The notes under the pieces are model-generated. The model had not been told where the DNA came from. It ran no database searches and was given only the letters and a program-made list of their open reading frames with translations. DNA of 54,668 nt from M3 sp964637445 (GTDB lineage Bacteria; Bacteroidota; Bacteroidia; Bacteroidales; Muribaculaceae): contig CAZWWS010000006.1 of the NCBI GenBank assembly GCA_964637445.1, forward strand, positions 1 to 54,668, read 5' to 3'. Positions 9,756 to 18,916 of this stretch are shown in pieces. The first letter of the stretch is position 1, and every line of letters starts with the position of its first letter. The position numbers and the translations under genes were made by a program.

Positions 9756-11339
9756 ATGAAAAAGATATATATAATATTATCGTTGGTGGTGGCTGCGATG
9801 ATGTGGTCGTGTACCGATGATCTCGATCAATATCCGGTGGTGGAGACCGATTCGAGCAAAGTATATGCCGAAGCCGGAAACTATAAAATGGTGTTGGCAA
9901 AGATATATGCCAGCTATGTAATAGCCGGACAAGAGCAAGGGGGCGGTAATGCCGACATCACCTCAATCAACGGCTATGACTTCATGCGTTCATATTTCAA
10001 TCTTCAAGAAGCAGGAACCGATGAGATAGCTTATTCGTGGCTTTCGGGCAACCAAATGTCGGGAATCGCTTTCTTAAGTTGGGATGTAAACGACCCATGG
10101 GTAGCCGACACCTACTATCGTTGCTACTACACTATCGCATTGTGTAATGAGTTGATACGCCATTGTAGCGATAGCGAAATCTCGAAATTTACAGCCGAAG
10201 AGCAAGCGGAAATTAAAGTGTATCTTGCTGAGGCTCGCTTCTTGCGCGCGTTGACTTATTATTTTGTGCTCGATTTGTTCCGTCAAGGTCCGTATGTGGA
10301 TGAAAATACTCCAGTAGCGAGCTATATGCCGGAAGCTTACGATGGCAAGCAAATATTTGAATATATAGAAAGTGAACTTGTCGACAACGTAGAAAATGCT
10401 CTTCTCGAAACCAATGAATATGGACGTGCTACACGTGTAGCCGCATGGGCTTTATTGGCAAAAATGTATCTCAACGCAAGTGTATACACCGGTGAGGATC
10501 GCAGTACAGATTGCATCACTTATTGTAAGAAAATCATCAATTCAAATCAATATTGGTTGGAGCCGGAGTATGCAAAATTGTTTAATGCCGACAATCATCT
10601 TCGTACCAACGAAATCTTATTCTCATTTGTCGTGGATGCTACTACCACCGTGTCGTGGGGCGCTACAACATATATCATATGCGGGTCATGTGGTAATACT
10701 TCATCGCAGGATCCTGCTAAGTATGGGCTATCAAGTGGTTGGGGAATGTTCCGTGTGCGCGGCGAGTATGCCGAAAAGTTTGGCGATATAGCATCGTCGA
10801 CCGACTCACGTTGCTTGCTGTATACCGATGGACAGACTCAATATCTCGACAAAGCCATGGATGATCAATCGCAAGGTTATTTCAGTGAAAAGTTTACAAA
10901 TTTGACCGATGCCGGCGAGGCTGCATCGAGCACTCAAGCTACCGGTTGCAGCACCGACTATCCGGTGTTTCGCTTGGCCGATGTGTACCTGATGGCAGCT
11001 GAAGCTGTGTTGCGCGGGGGGACCGGTTATAGCCGAGTAGAGGCGTTGGATTTTGTGAACAAAGTGCGTTATCGCGCTTATGGCGACGAATCGGGACATA
11101 TCTCTGATGCGCAACTCACGCTCGACTTTATCCTTGATGAGCGCGCACGCGAATTGCTCTATGAGGCAACTCGCCGTACAGACTTGATTCGCTACGGTTA
11201 TTTCACCTCTGATGATTATATTTATCAGTGGAAAGGTGGCGTGGTCGATGGTCGTGCCGTAGATAGCAAATATAATATCTATCCTATTCCGGCAAGTGAA
11301 TTGACGGCAAACACTAATTTGAAGAATGCAAATTACTAA
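9756..11339 (+). CDS. susD: SusD-like surface glycan-binding lipoprotein
   Basis: Lipoprotein of 527 residues that caps the SusC transporter and captures glycan. The signal peptide ends in a lipobox with Cys19 (MMWSC), followed by TDDLD; the acidic residues directly after the cysteine resemble the lipoprotein surface-export signal of Bacteroidota. The alpha-helical TPR-like SusD fold is recognisable from AEARFLRALTYYFVLDLFRQGP and, near the end, the RagB/SusD signature LDERARELLYEATRRTDLIRYG and YPIPASELTANTNLKN. It starts 23 bp after susC. Confidence 0.95.
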   Translation: MKKIYIILSLVVAAMMWSCTDDLDQYPVVETDSSKVYAEAGNYKMVLAKIYASYVIAGQEQGGGNADITSINGYDFMRSYFNLQEAGTDEIAYSWLSGNQMSGIAFLSWDVNDPWVADTYYRCYYTIALCNELIRHCSDSEISKFTAEEQAEIKVYLAEARFLRALTYYFVLDLFRQGPYVDENTPVASYMPEAYDGKQIFEYIESELVDNVENALLETNEYGRATRVAAWALLAKMYLNASVYTGEDRSTDCITYCKKIINSNQYWLEPEYAKLFNADNHLRTNEILFSFVVDATTTVSWGATTYIICGSCGNTSSQDPAKYGLSSGWGMFRVRGEYAEKFGDIASSTDSRCLLYTDGQTQYLDKAMDDQSQGYFSEKFTNLTDAGEAASSTQATGCSTDYPVFRLADVYLMAAEAVLRGGTGYSRVEALDFVNKVRYRAYGDESGHISDAQLTLDFILDERARELLYEATRRTDLIRYGYFTSDDYIYQWKGGVVDGRAVDSKYNIYPIPASELTANTNLKNANY

Positions 11340-11360
11340 TCAATCTAATTCCGACACAAA

Positions 11361-13082
11361 ATGAAAAAAATGAAATATATAGCAGTGGCTTGCTTGTTGG
11401 CGGCAATGACTGTGTCGTGCGATAAGGATGGCGACTTCCTTACCACATCGGGAGGCGCTGATGTGACGCTCGATGGCACAACAACTGATCTTGTGCTCGA
11501 TTATGACTATATCAACGCATTGGCTCTTACTGTGCATTGGAATGCCAATGGTGATATTTCGCTGAGCAATCCATTGGTGGCTGCGCCAAACAATGCAGTG
11601 AGCAATTCAATCGAATTTGCTTCGGATGAGGCTTTTACTAAGATTGTAGAGTATCTTGTCGATGGTGGAGTGTATCAAAAACAATTTACCGTAGGTGAAC
11701 TCAACAACATTCTTGGGCGAGTAGGCTTCGAGGGAGGTGTGAGCGCACCTCTCTATATCCGTGTGAAATCGGTGTTGGGAGTTAACGTCGCTCCAAAATA
11801 TAGCAATGTATTGACGTTGAATGTTACGCCTTATGTAATCGATATGTCGGTAGGCTTCTATCTGACATCGACAATGGAAGAAACCGGACGCACGCTTGCA
11901 TCGCCCAATAGCGATGGCATTTATGCCGGATTTATCGGTGCGGGTGCATGGGAAAATTGGTACCTGAAAGAAGGAAATGGTATTGTGTGGGGAAATATCG
12001 GTGACGATGGAGGCGGTACTCCATTTAAGATGTCGACCAATGATATGAAGTGGAATTACTGGTATCCCGGACTAAGTGGTTGCTACTACACAGTAGTCAA
12101 TACCGTATTGGCGGAATGGAGTGCGCTATATATCCCGGCACTTACTGTCGGTGGCGACATAGAAGGGGAGATGACCTACGACCGCAAGGGTAACAAGTGG
12201 TCTCTTACATTTGATGCCGCATCGGCCGGCACTAAGAATATAACGATTTCCGGTGTCGGTAAGCAATACAATGTGTCGACTGGAACAGATGATGCTGCGG
12301 CAATCGACACTCCGGTGGCTTTTGGTGGCACTGCTGATCAACTTACATTCGGCTCGGAGGCTACTGCAATAGCTGTAGAAGTTGGCGCTGCCGGAACCGT
12401 AACTCTCGAACTCGATCTGAACAATCCTAACTGCTGGACGCTTGCTGTCAATGCCGGAGCGGCTCCCGAACCGGTAACGGTGTCGCCCTTGGTATATCTC
12501 GTCGGGATCAGCGACGGCAACAATGGCTGGACTTTCAGCAAATATCTCCGCCTTTATGATGAGGATAATCTGTCGTATGCCGGATTTGCCGATGTAAATG
12601 CTCCATGGGGTTACCAAGTAGCAATAGAAGATGGCAATTGGGGAGATGTGTATAAGTATGCATCGGGCGATGCCACTTCAGGAACTATGGTGTTTGCAGA
12701 AGGTACTGATAATAACATCCCTGCACCGGGCACCGGATTATATTTCTTCAATGTATCGCTGGGTAACCTCACTTATGCGCACACTGCAGTTGGCGCAGAG
12801 ATTTATTATGCCGGATTTGAAGATGACTGGACACTTCGTCCGTTGACGGCAACTGACCAAGTAGGTGTATATACTGCAACCGTGACTGTGTCGAAAGAAA
12901 CTCCTTGGGGTGTGCAGATTGTGCTTGATCAAGATTGGAGTGTGAAACTTGGTGGAGCTGATGGCAATCTTCTCTATCAAGGTGCATCAAGCGTGTCGAA
13001 TATTCCATTTGCCGAAACTTCGGGCACATTCTCCCTTGAGGTCGACCTCATAAAGAGTACATATTCAATTACCAAACAATAA
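11361..13082 (+). CDS. SusE/SusF-like surface glycan-binding lipoprotein
   Basis: Lipoprotein of 573 residues with lipobox Cys20 (MTVSC) followed by DKDGD, an acidic surface-export-like start. The N-terminal ~130 residues form the SusE-type Ig-like domain (LVLDYDYINALALTVHWNANG, EFASDEAFTKIVE). C-terminal beta-sandwich repeats of SusF type follow, with repeated motifs such as VYLVGISDGNNGW and IYYAGFEDDWTLRPL. By position (third after SusC and SusD) and architecture it is the accessory glycan-binding protein of the locus. No catalytic motif is seen. Sequence is poorly conserved in this class, so the galactan specificity is inferred from neighbours only. Confidence 0.85.
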   Translation: MKKMKYIAVACLLAAMTVSCDKDGDFLTTSGGADVTLDGTTTDLVLDYDYINALALTVHWNANGDISLSNPLVAAPNNAVSNSIEFASDEAFTKIVEYLVDGGVYQKQFTVGELNNILGRVGFEGGVSAPLYIRVKSVLGVNVAPKYSNVLTLNVTPYVIDMSVGFYLTSTMEETGRTLASPNSDGIYAGFIGAGAWENWYLKEGNGIVWGNIGDDGGGTPFKMSTNDMKWNYWYPGLSGCYYTVVNTVLAEWSALYIPALTVGGDIEGEMTYDRKGNKWSLTFDAASAGTKNITISGVGKQYNVSTGTDDAAAIDTPVAFGGTADQLTFGSEATAIAVEVGAAGTVTLELDLNNPNCWTLAVNAGAAPEPVTVSPLVYLVGISDGNNGWTFSKYLRLYDEDNLSYAGFADVNAPWGYQVAIEDGNWGDVYKYASGDATSGTMVFAEGTDNNIPAPGTGLYFFNVSLGNLTYAHTAVGAEIYYAGFEDDWTLRPLTATDQVGVYTATVTVSKETPWGVQIVLDQDWSVKLGGADGNLLYQGASSVSNIPFAETSGTFSLEVDLIKSTYSITKQ

Positions 13083-13094
13083 AGAAACATATCC

Positions 13095-14141
13095 ATGAAA
13101 CTTAATAATATATTTTCGATAGCTGCGGTAGCCGGTGCGATGTTGATGGCTTCATGTTCGGAAGATAGTCCGATCACCAATCCACCGGTCGACAACACTC
13201 CGCAAGAGATAGATCGTACGACATTTGCTAAAGGAGCCGACGTAAGTTGGCTCACGCAGATGGAGTCGGAAGGCTACACGTTCTACAACTCCAATCGAGA
13301 GGAAATGGAATGTATGCAGTTGCTTCGTGACGAATGTGGTGTCAACTCTATTCGTCTCCGTGTATGGGTAAATCCTGAGGAAGGATGGAACAACATCGAT
13401 GATGTGCTTGTAAAAGCTCGTCGAGCCAACGATCTTGGCCTTAGATTGATGATTGACTTCCATTTTTCTGACACATGGGCTGATCCTGCTAATCAGGAGA
13501 CTCCTGCTGCGTGGGTGGATCTTGATATAGAAGGGCTAAAAGAGGCAGCAGCATCGCATGTGACAGAAATGCTTAGCAAACTCCAACGTTATGGTGTCGA
13601 GCCGGAATGGGTACAAATCGGCAATGAAACGCGTGGCGGATTTATGTATCCTCTTGGCTCAATAAGCAATCCCGAAAATTTCACCGGACTGGTAAATGCC
13701 GGTTATGATGCCGTCAAAGCGATATTTCCCGATGCAAAAGTGATAATCCATCTCGATTCAGGTAATCGTTTGGATCTCTATACTCGTGTGTTTGGGGTGC
13801 TTCATGCTAATGATGGAAAGTATGACATGATTGGTATGTCGCTTTATCCCGACCCCACTTCGTGGCAGTCGATGGTTGATGCGTTGATGGCAAACGTAGA
13901 AACTCTTTATGCTACATACGGAAAGCCGATGATGATATGTGAAGTGGGTATGGTGTATAGCGAAGCCGCTGCGGCCAATGCGATGATGACCGATCTGATG
14001 AGCAAGAGTGTTGCAAACGGTCATGTAGAGGGTATATTCTATTGGGAACCGCAAGCTCCCGCAGGATATAACGATGGATATGACAAGGGTTGTTTTGTCG
14101 ATGGCGCTCCCACTGAAGCATTGAATTGTTTTAAGAACTGA
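13095..14141 (+). CDS. GH53 arabinogalactan endo-beta-1,4-galactanase, surface lipoprotein
   Basis: Enzyme of 348 residues that cuts beta-1,4-galactan internally and releases galacto-oligosaccharides for SusCD. The lipobox ends at Cys21 (MLMASC) followed by SEDS, fitting outer-surface display. GH53 hallmarks are visible: FAKGADVSWLTQMESEG, VNSIRLRVWVNP, LMIDFHFSDTWADP, acid/base Glu178 in VQIGNETRGG and nucleophile Glu283 in MMICEVGM, then FYWEPQ near the end. Length fits a single catalytic domain. The gene lies 12 bp behind the SusE-like gene and 12 bp before the GH2 gene. It is the strongest evidence that the locus targets galactan. Confidence 0.94.
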   Translation: MKLNNIFSIAAVAGAMLMASCSEDSPITNPPVDNTPQEIDRTTFAKGADVSWLTQMESEGYTFYNSNREEMECMQLLRDECGVNSIRLRVWVNPEEGWNNIDDVLVKARRANDLGLRLMIDFHFSDTWADPANQETPAAWVDLDIEGLKEAAASHVTEMLSKLQRYGVEPEWVQIGNETRGGFMYPLGSISNPENFTGLVNAGYDAVKAIFPDAKVIIHLDSGNRLDLYTRVFGVLHANDGKYDMIGMSLYPDPTSWQSMVDALMANVETLYATYGKPMMICEVGMVYSEAAAANAMMTDLMSKSVANGHVEGIFYWEPQAPAGYNDGYDKGCFVDGAPTEALNCFKN

Positions 14142-14153
14142 TAATCATTGATA

Positions 14154-16577
14154 ATGAACAACATAGTTAAGATAGGCATAGCGGTGTTGATGGCGTCGGC
14201 GACCATAGTGTCGCCGGCTCAACGCTCGGAAATTCTTTTGAAAGAGGGTTGGAAATTTACCAAAGGAGTAGGTTCAGAAACCACTCAATGGCAAGATGTC
14301 ACCGTGCCTCACGATTGGGCTATATATGGTCCGTTCGATCGCAATAATGACTTGCAAGTTATAGCCGTAGAGCAAAATGGCGAGGTGGAAAAAACTTTGA
14401 AAACCGGACGAACCGGTGGGCTGCCATTTATTGGTAAAGGTGAGTATCGCACAACGTTTGAGGTCGCTGATACTGCCGGCAAGTCGGTCACTCTTGTGTT
14501 TGATGGAGCGATGAGCAATGCCCACGTCAAGGTGAATGGTAAGGAGGTGGTATTTTGGCCTTATGGCTATAACTCGTTTTATGTAAACATAGATGGAGTA
14601 GTTAAGCCAGGTCAAAACGATCTTCAAGTCAATCTCGAAAACTACGAGAAAGCATCGCGATGGTATCCCGGTGCCGGATTGTATCGCAATGTGCATGTGG
14701 TGACAACCAATAAGGTGCATATCCCTACATGGGGTACATATATTACAACTCCGTTTGTTAAAGACGGCTACGCCACGATAAATCTTCGCGCTACGATAGC
14801 CGGCGTAGTGAAAGGTCAGAAAATCGGTGTGGTTACCGACATCAAGGATGCTGCCGGTATGGTGGTGGCATCAGCAAGCATACTTCATGCTTATCATGGG
14901 CAAGAAGCTACACAAAATCTTACAATAGAGCATCCCACGTTGTGGTCGCCTGAAAATCCATATCTCTACACTGCCACAACTCGCCTATATGTTGATGGAA
15001 AGGAAGTGGATAGCTACGACACTCGCTTTGGTGTGCGCACCATAGAGTTTATTCCTGAAAAAGGATTTTTCTTGAACGGCAAGATGACGAAGTTTAAGGG
15101 TGTGTGCAACCATCACGACCTCGGTCCGTTGGGCGCAGCTGTCAACAAATCGGCTCTTCGCCATCAGTTGACGCTCTTGAAAGATATGGGTTGTAACGCC
15201 ATCCGTACGGCTCATAATATGCCGGCGCCCGAATTGATAGCTCTTTGCGATGAAATGGGCCTTATGGCTATCGTTGAGACTTTCGACGATTGGGGGTTCC
15301 GTCCGAAATCTCAAAACGGCTATGGCTCAATCTTTAACGAGTGGGCAGAGAAGGATGTGACCAATATGGTGCAACAATATCGCAACAATCCTTCGGTAGT
15401 GATGTGGTCAGTAGGTAATGAAGTGCCGAGCCAGTGGGGACCTGATGGTATCTCCGAGTTGCTCATGCTTCAGGATTGCGCTCATAAGCTCGACCCGACT
15501 CGTCCGGTGACTTGTGGTATGGATCAAATAGGCTCTATTCTCGACAATGGCTTCGCTGCTACTATGGATATACCCGGCTTTAACTACAAGCCTCAGCACT
15601 ATGCCAACGCCTATCAGAAACTTCCTCACAAGATACTTTATGCCTCGGAATCTGCTTCAACTGTTTCGTCGCGCGGTGTCTACAAATTTCCGGTGGAATT
15701 GAAGTCGAATGCGATGTACGACGACCATCAATCATCGAGCTATGATACCGAGTATTGCTATTGGTCAAATATTCCCGACTTGGATTTTGAGCAAGATGAC
15801 AAATTCGACTATGTGATGGGACAGTTTGTGTGGACCGGCTTTGACTATCTCGGTGAGCCTACTCCTTACGACACTGATGCATGGCCCAATCATAGTTCGG
15901 TATTTGGTATCATTGACCTTGCTTCACTCCCCAAGGATAGATTCTATCTGTATCGCTCGCAGTGGAACACTGAAGATGCCACTCTCCATGTACTTCCTCA
16001 TTGGAATTGGAAAGGTCGTGAGGGAGAGGTGACTCCGGTATATGTCTACACAAGCTATCCGAAGGCAGAATTGTTTATCAACGGACGTAGCCAAGGCATG
16101 AGAGAAAAATGCGATTCGACTGTGATGCACCGCTATCGCTTGATGTGGAATGAGACAGTCTATGTGCCCGGCGAAGTGAAAGTGGTGGCCTACGACAATA
16201 GTGGTGCCACGGTGGCAGAAAAAATCGTGCGTACGGCAGGTAAACCTCACCACATAGTTATTACCCCCAACAAGACCAAAGCGAAAGCTGATGGTGAGGA
16301 TTTGGTATACTTCACTGTTCAAGTAGCCGACAAAAATGGAAATATTGTGCCGACCGATAACAGATTGGTGAATTTCACAGTCAAAGGTGCCGGAGAATTT
16401 CTTGCAACAGCCAATGGCGACCCTACTTGTGTGATGTCGTTCCAAGAACCAAAAATGAAATTATTCAGCGGAGCAGCCACTGTGATAGCCAAGTCGGCAA
16501 AAGCTTCGGGCAAAATGACTCTGATAGTTGACGCAAAAGGACTAAAAAAAGGCGAAATAACGATAGATATTGAATAA
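14154..16577 (+). CDS. GH2 beta-galactosidase, periplasmic
   Basis: Protein of 807 residues with a type I signal peptide (about 1-22, ending VSPAQ) and no lipobox. The GH2 order is complete: sugar-binding jelly roll (VPHDWAIYGPFD, ASRWYPGAGLYRNVHV), Ig-like domain, then the TIM barrel with KGVCNHHDLGPLGAA, acid/base Glu423 in MWSVGNEVP and nucleophile Glu499 in YASESAST, followed by C-terminal beta domains including a DUF4982-like and an Ig-like part. I chose ATG 14154 over the TTG at 14148. It should split galacto-oligosaccharides to galactose in the periplasm after SusCD import. No terminator separates it from galK. Confidence 0.93.
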   Translation: MNNIVKIGIAVLMASATIVSPAQRSEILLKEGWKFTKGVGSETTQWQDVTVPHDWAIYGPFDRNNDLQVIAVEQNGEVEKTLKTGRTGGLPFIGKGEYRTTFEVADTAGKSVTLVFDGAMSNAHVKVNGKEVVFWPYGYNSFYVNIDGVVKPGQNDLQVNLENYEKASRWYPGAGLYRNVHVVTTNKVHIPTWGTYITTPFVKDGYATINLRATIAGVVKGQKIGVVTDIKDAAGMVVASASILHAYHGQEATQNLTIEHPTLWSPENPYLYTATTRLYVDGKEVDSYDTRFGVRTIEFIPEKGFFLNGKMTKFKGVCNHHDLGPLGAAVNKSALRHQLTLLKDMGCNAIRTAHNMPAPELIALCDEMGLMAIVETFDDWGFRPKSQNGYGSIFNEWAEKDVTNMVQQYRNNPSVVMWSVGNEVPSQWGPDGISELLMLQDCAHKLDPTRPVTCGMDQIGSILDNGFAATMDIPGFNYKPQHYANAYQKLPHKILYASESASTVSSRGVYKFPVELKSNAMYDDHQSSSYDTEYCYWSNIPDLDFEQDDKFDYVMGQFVWTGFDYLGEPTPYDTDAWPNHSSVFGIIDLASLPKDRFYLYRSQWNTEDATLHVLPHWNWKGREGEVTPVYVYTSYPKAELFINGRSQGMREKCDSTVMHRYRLMWNETVYVPGEVKVVAYDNSGATVAEKIVRTAGKPHHIVITPNKTKAKADGEDLVYFTVQVADKNGNIVPTDNRLVNFTVKGAGEFLATANGDPTCVMSFQEPKMKLFSGAATVIAKSAKASGKMTLIVDAKGLKKGEITIDIE

Positions 16578-16586
16578 AAAATTGAG

Positions 16587-16594
16587 TATTTTTG
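16587..16594 (+). promoter_or_regulatory. -7 element before galK
   Basis: TATTTTTG fits TAnnTTTG and lies 9 nt after the GH2 stop, 26 nt before the galK ATG. A clear -33 TTG at 19-21 nt is absent. galK may therefore have its own weak promoter in addition to read-through from the galactan operon. Confidence 0.45.
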
Positions 16595-16620
16595 CAGAAA
16601 CTATCCTAACAACACATAAC

Positions 16621-17754
16621 ATGAAAAATAAGATTCAAGAAAAATTCAACAGCCAATTTGGTGAAGGCGCAATCTTTTATGCTTCATCAGGTCGTATAAA
16701 TCTAATCGGTGAACACACCGACTATAATGGAGGTTTTGTATTCCCCGGAGCCATCGACAAGTGCATCATGGCGGCTATCAAGCCAAATGAAACCGACAAA
16801 GTACGTGTGTTCTCAATCGATATAGATGAATATGCAGAGTTCGGTCTCAATGAAGAAGATGCTCCTGCGCAGCAATGGGCTCGTTATATCTTCGGTGTAT
16901 GTCGCGAGATAATAAAGCGTGGTGGTGAGGTAAAAGGCTTCGACGCTGTGTTTGCCGGAAATGTGCCCCTTGGTGCAGGATTGTCGTCGTCGGCCGCTCT
17001 CGAAAGTTGCTTTGCTTTTGCGATGAATGATCTCTACAATGACAATAAGTTCCCTAAGATGGAACTTGCCAAGATAGGTCAATCGACCGAACACAACTAT
17101 TGTGGTGTGAATTGTGGTATCATGGATCAATTTGCATCGGTGCATGGCAAGAAAGACCATTTGATGCGCCTCGATTGTCGCTCATTGGAATTTGAATATT
17201 TCCCGTTCAAAATCACCGGATATAAGCTTGTGCTTGTTGACTCAAAAGTGAAGCATGAATTGGTCGACTCTCCCTACAACAAGCGTCGTGAGTCGTGCGA
17301 GCGCGTAGCTGCAAAGCTTGGTGTGGAAACTCTTCGCGATGCTTCGATGGAAGAGCTTGATGCCGCCAAGAGTGAAATTTCTGTCGAAGACTATAACCGT
17401 GCTAAATATGTAATCGAAGAGAAGCAACGTGTGCTCGACGTGTGCGATGCTCTCGAACGTGGCGACTACGACACCGTTGGTGATCGGATGTATAAGACTC
17501 ACGAAGGTATGTCGAAGCTATATGAAGTGAGCTGCGTAGAGCTTGATTACCTCAACGATATAGCTCGCGAATGTGGTGTGACCGGTTCGCGCATCATGGG
17601 TGGCGGCTTCGGTGGTTGTACCATCAATCTTGTCAAAGACGACCTTTACGACAACTTCATCGCAACAGCTAAGGCTAAATTTGTAGAAAAATATGGTCAT
17701 GAGCCGGCTGTGTATGATGTAGTCATCTCTGATGGTGCTCATCGTTGCGAATAA
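16621..17754 (+). CDS. galK: Galactokinase
   Basis: GHMP kinase of 377 residues that phosphorylates galactose to galactose-1-phosphate with ATP in the cytoplasm. The galactokinase signature GRINLIGEHTDYNGGFVFP is near the N-terminus, the ATP-binding GHMP motif is GNVPLGAGLSSSAALE, the catalytic Asp lies in VNCGIMDQFASVHGK, and the C-terminal GHMP motif is GSRIMGGGFGGCTINLV. An in-frame TTG at 16570 overlaps the GH2 gene, but ATG 16621 begins where the family normally begins. It directly follows the galactan operon and would consume the galactose that operon releases. Confidence 0.96.
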   Translation: MKNKIQEKFNSQFGEGAIFYASSGRINLIGEHTDYNGGFVFPGAIDKCIMAAIKPNETDKVRVFSIDIDEYAEFGLNEEDAPAQQWARYIFGVCREIIKRGGEVKGFDAVFAGNVPLGAGLSSSAALESCFAFAMNDLYNDNKFPKMELAKIGQSTEHNYCGVNCGIMDQFASVHGKKDHLMRLDCRSLEFEYFPFKITGYKLVLVDSKVKHELVDSPYNKRRESCERVAAKLGVETLRDASMEELDAAKSEISVEDYNRAKYVIEEKQRVLDVCDALERGDYDTVGDRMYKTHEGMSKLYEVSCVELDYLNDIARECGVTGSRIMGGGFGGCTINLVKDDLYDNFIATAKAKFVEKYGHEPAVYDVVISDGAHRCE

Positions 17755-17775
17755 GCGAATTTGCAGCAATAAAAC

Positions 17776-17806
17776 TTGGCATATCGACTGAGATATGTTA
17801 ACTTTG
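17776..17806 (+). promoter_or_regulatory. galM promoter with inverted repeat in the spacer
   Basis: TTG at 17776-17778, a 20-nt spacer and TAACTTTG at 17799-17806 form a near-ideal promoter. The spacer contains CATATC (17780-17785) and GATATG (17792-17797), a 6-6-6 inverted repeat between the two promoter elements, which is a typical place for a repressor operator. The leader to ATG 17866 is about 55 nt. Confidence 0.6.
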
Positions 17807-17865
17807 TTGAAGTGATTTTGCATCACACATAAATCTATGTGACGAACAAAAACTTTGAATACAAT

Positions 17866-18909
17866 ATGAAAATAGAAACCAAGAGTGTGGCGTCGCCTAT
17901 GGGCGACATCACACTCTTTACGCTAACAAACAAAACCGGAGCATCGGTGACTCTATCGACTCTCGGTGCCGGAATCGTGAGTGTGATAGTACCCGATAGC
18001 GAGGGCAAACTCGCCGATGTGGCTCTCGGATATAAAAATCCCGCAGACTATATCAGTGATGGCCCTTGTGCGGGAAAAGTGCCCGGGCGCTACGCTAATC
18101 GTATTGCGAAGGGTAAGTTCACTATTGATGGTAAGGAGTATCAACTTGCCATAAATAATGGCCCGAATGCATTGCACGGCGGTCCTACCGGCTTCCAGAA
18201 TAGAATATGGAAGGCTACGGCTTCAGGCAGTCATGTGGCCATGACATACGTGTCGGCCGATGGCGAAGAGGGATACCCCGGCAAGGTTACCGCCAAGGTG
18301 GTCTATTCATGGAATGATGCAAACGAATTGTCGGTAGAGCTATCGGCCACCTCCGACAAGAAAACCATCATTAATCTCACCAACCATGCATATTTCAATC
18401 TCGATGGCGAAGATGCCGGCTTGATACTTGACCACAAGTTGCAACTGATGGCGTTGAAATATTTGCCTACCGATGATACTCTCATTCCAACCGGAGAGAT
18501 TGCGTCCGTTAAAGGAACGCCGATGGACTTCACCGCTCCTAAGACCATAGGACAGGATATCAAGCAAGATTTTCCCGCGCTCAACTATGGCAAGGGTTAC
18601 GACAATTGTTGGGTGATAGATGGGTGGCACAAGCATCGTGTGGCTCTTGCCGCAATTCTCACCAGCGACCGTAGTGGTCGTGTACTTGAGGTATCGACTA
18701 CGCAACCTGCAGTGCAGGTATATACCGGCAACTGGTTGTCAGGAAGCCCCGAAAGCAAAAGTGGACGTAGCTACAACGATTATGACGGAGTGGCCATCGA
18801 GTGTCAAGGTATGCCCGACGCTCCCAACCATAAGAATTTCCCAAGCCAGCTTCTCGGTGTCGGGGAAGAATACAATCAAATGATAATTTTCAAATTCAAG
18901 ACTAAATAA
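17866..18909 (+). CDS. galM: Aldose 1-epimerase (mutarotase), cytoplasmic
   Basis: Protein of 347 residues that interconverts alpha and beta anomers of galactose or glucose, supplying the alpha anomer to galactokinase. Family motifs: GAGIVSVIVPD, GRYANRIAKGKF, NNGPNALHGGPTGFQNRIW with a catalytic His, LTNHAYFNLDGED, TQPAVQVYTGNW and a C-terminal VAIECQGMPDAPNH carrying the catalytic Glu. No signal peptide, unlike the paralogue at 21462-22595. A GTG at 17839 would add 9 residues, but ATG 17866 looks better. It has its own promoter and is followed 7 bp later by a nucleotidyltransferase gene. Confidence 0.93.
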   Translation: MKIETKSVASPMGDITLFTLTNKTGASVTLSTLGAGIVSVIVPDSEGKLADVALGYKNPADYISDGPCAGKVPGRYANRIAKGKFTIDGKEYQLAINNGPNALHGGPTGFQNRIWKATASGSHVAMTYVSADGEEGYPGKVTAKVVYSWNDANELSVELSATSDKKTIINLTNHAYFNLDGEDAGLILDHKLQLMALKYLPTDDTLIPTGEIASVKGTPMDFTAPKTIGQDIKQDFPALNYGKGYDNCWVIDGWHKHRVALAAILTSDRSGRVLEVSTTQPAVQVYTGNWLSGSPESKSGRSYNDYDGVAIECQGMPDAPNHKNFPSQLLGVGEEYNQMIIFKFKTK

Positions 18910-18916
18910 ATCAATA

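Noticed and set aside
16570..16620. Longer galactokinase start at the TTG overlapping GH2
   Set aside because: Adds an unconserved extension that runs through a -7 element; ATG 16621 fits the family.
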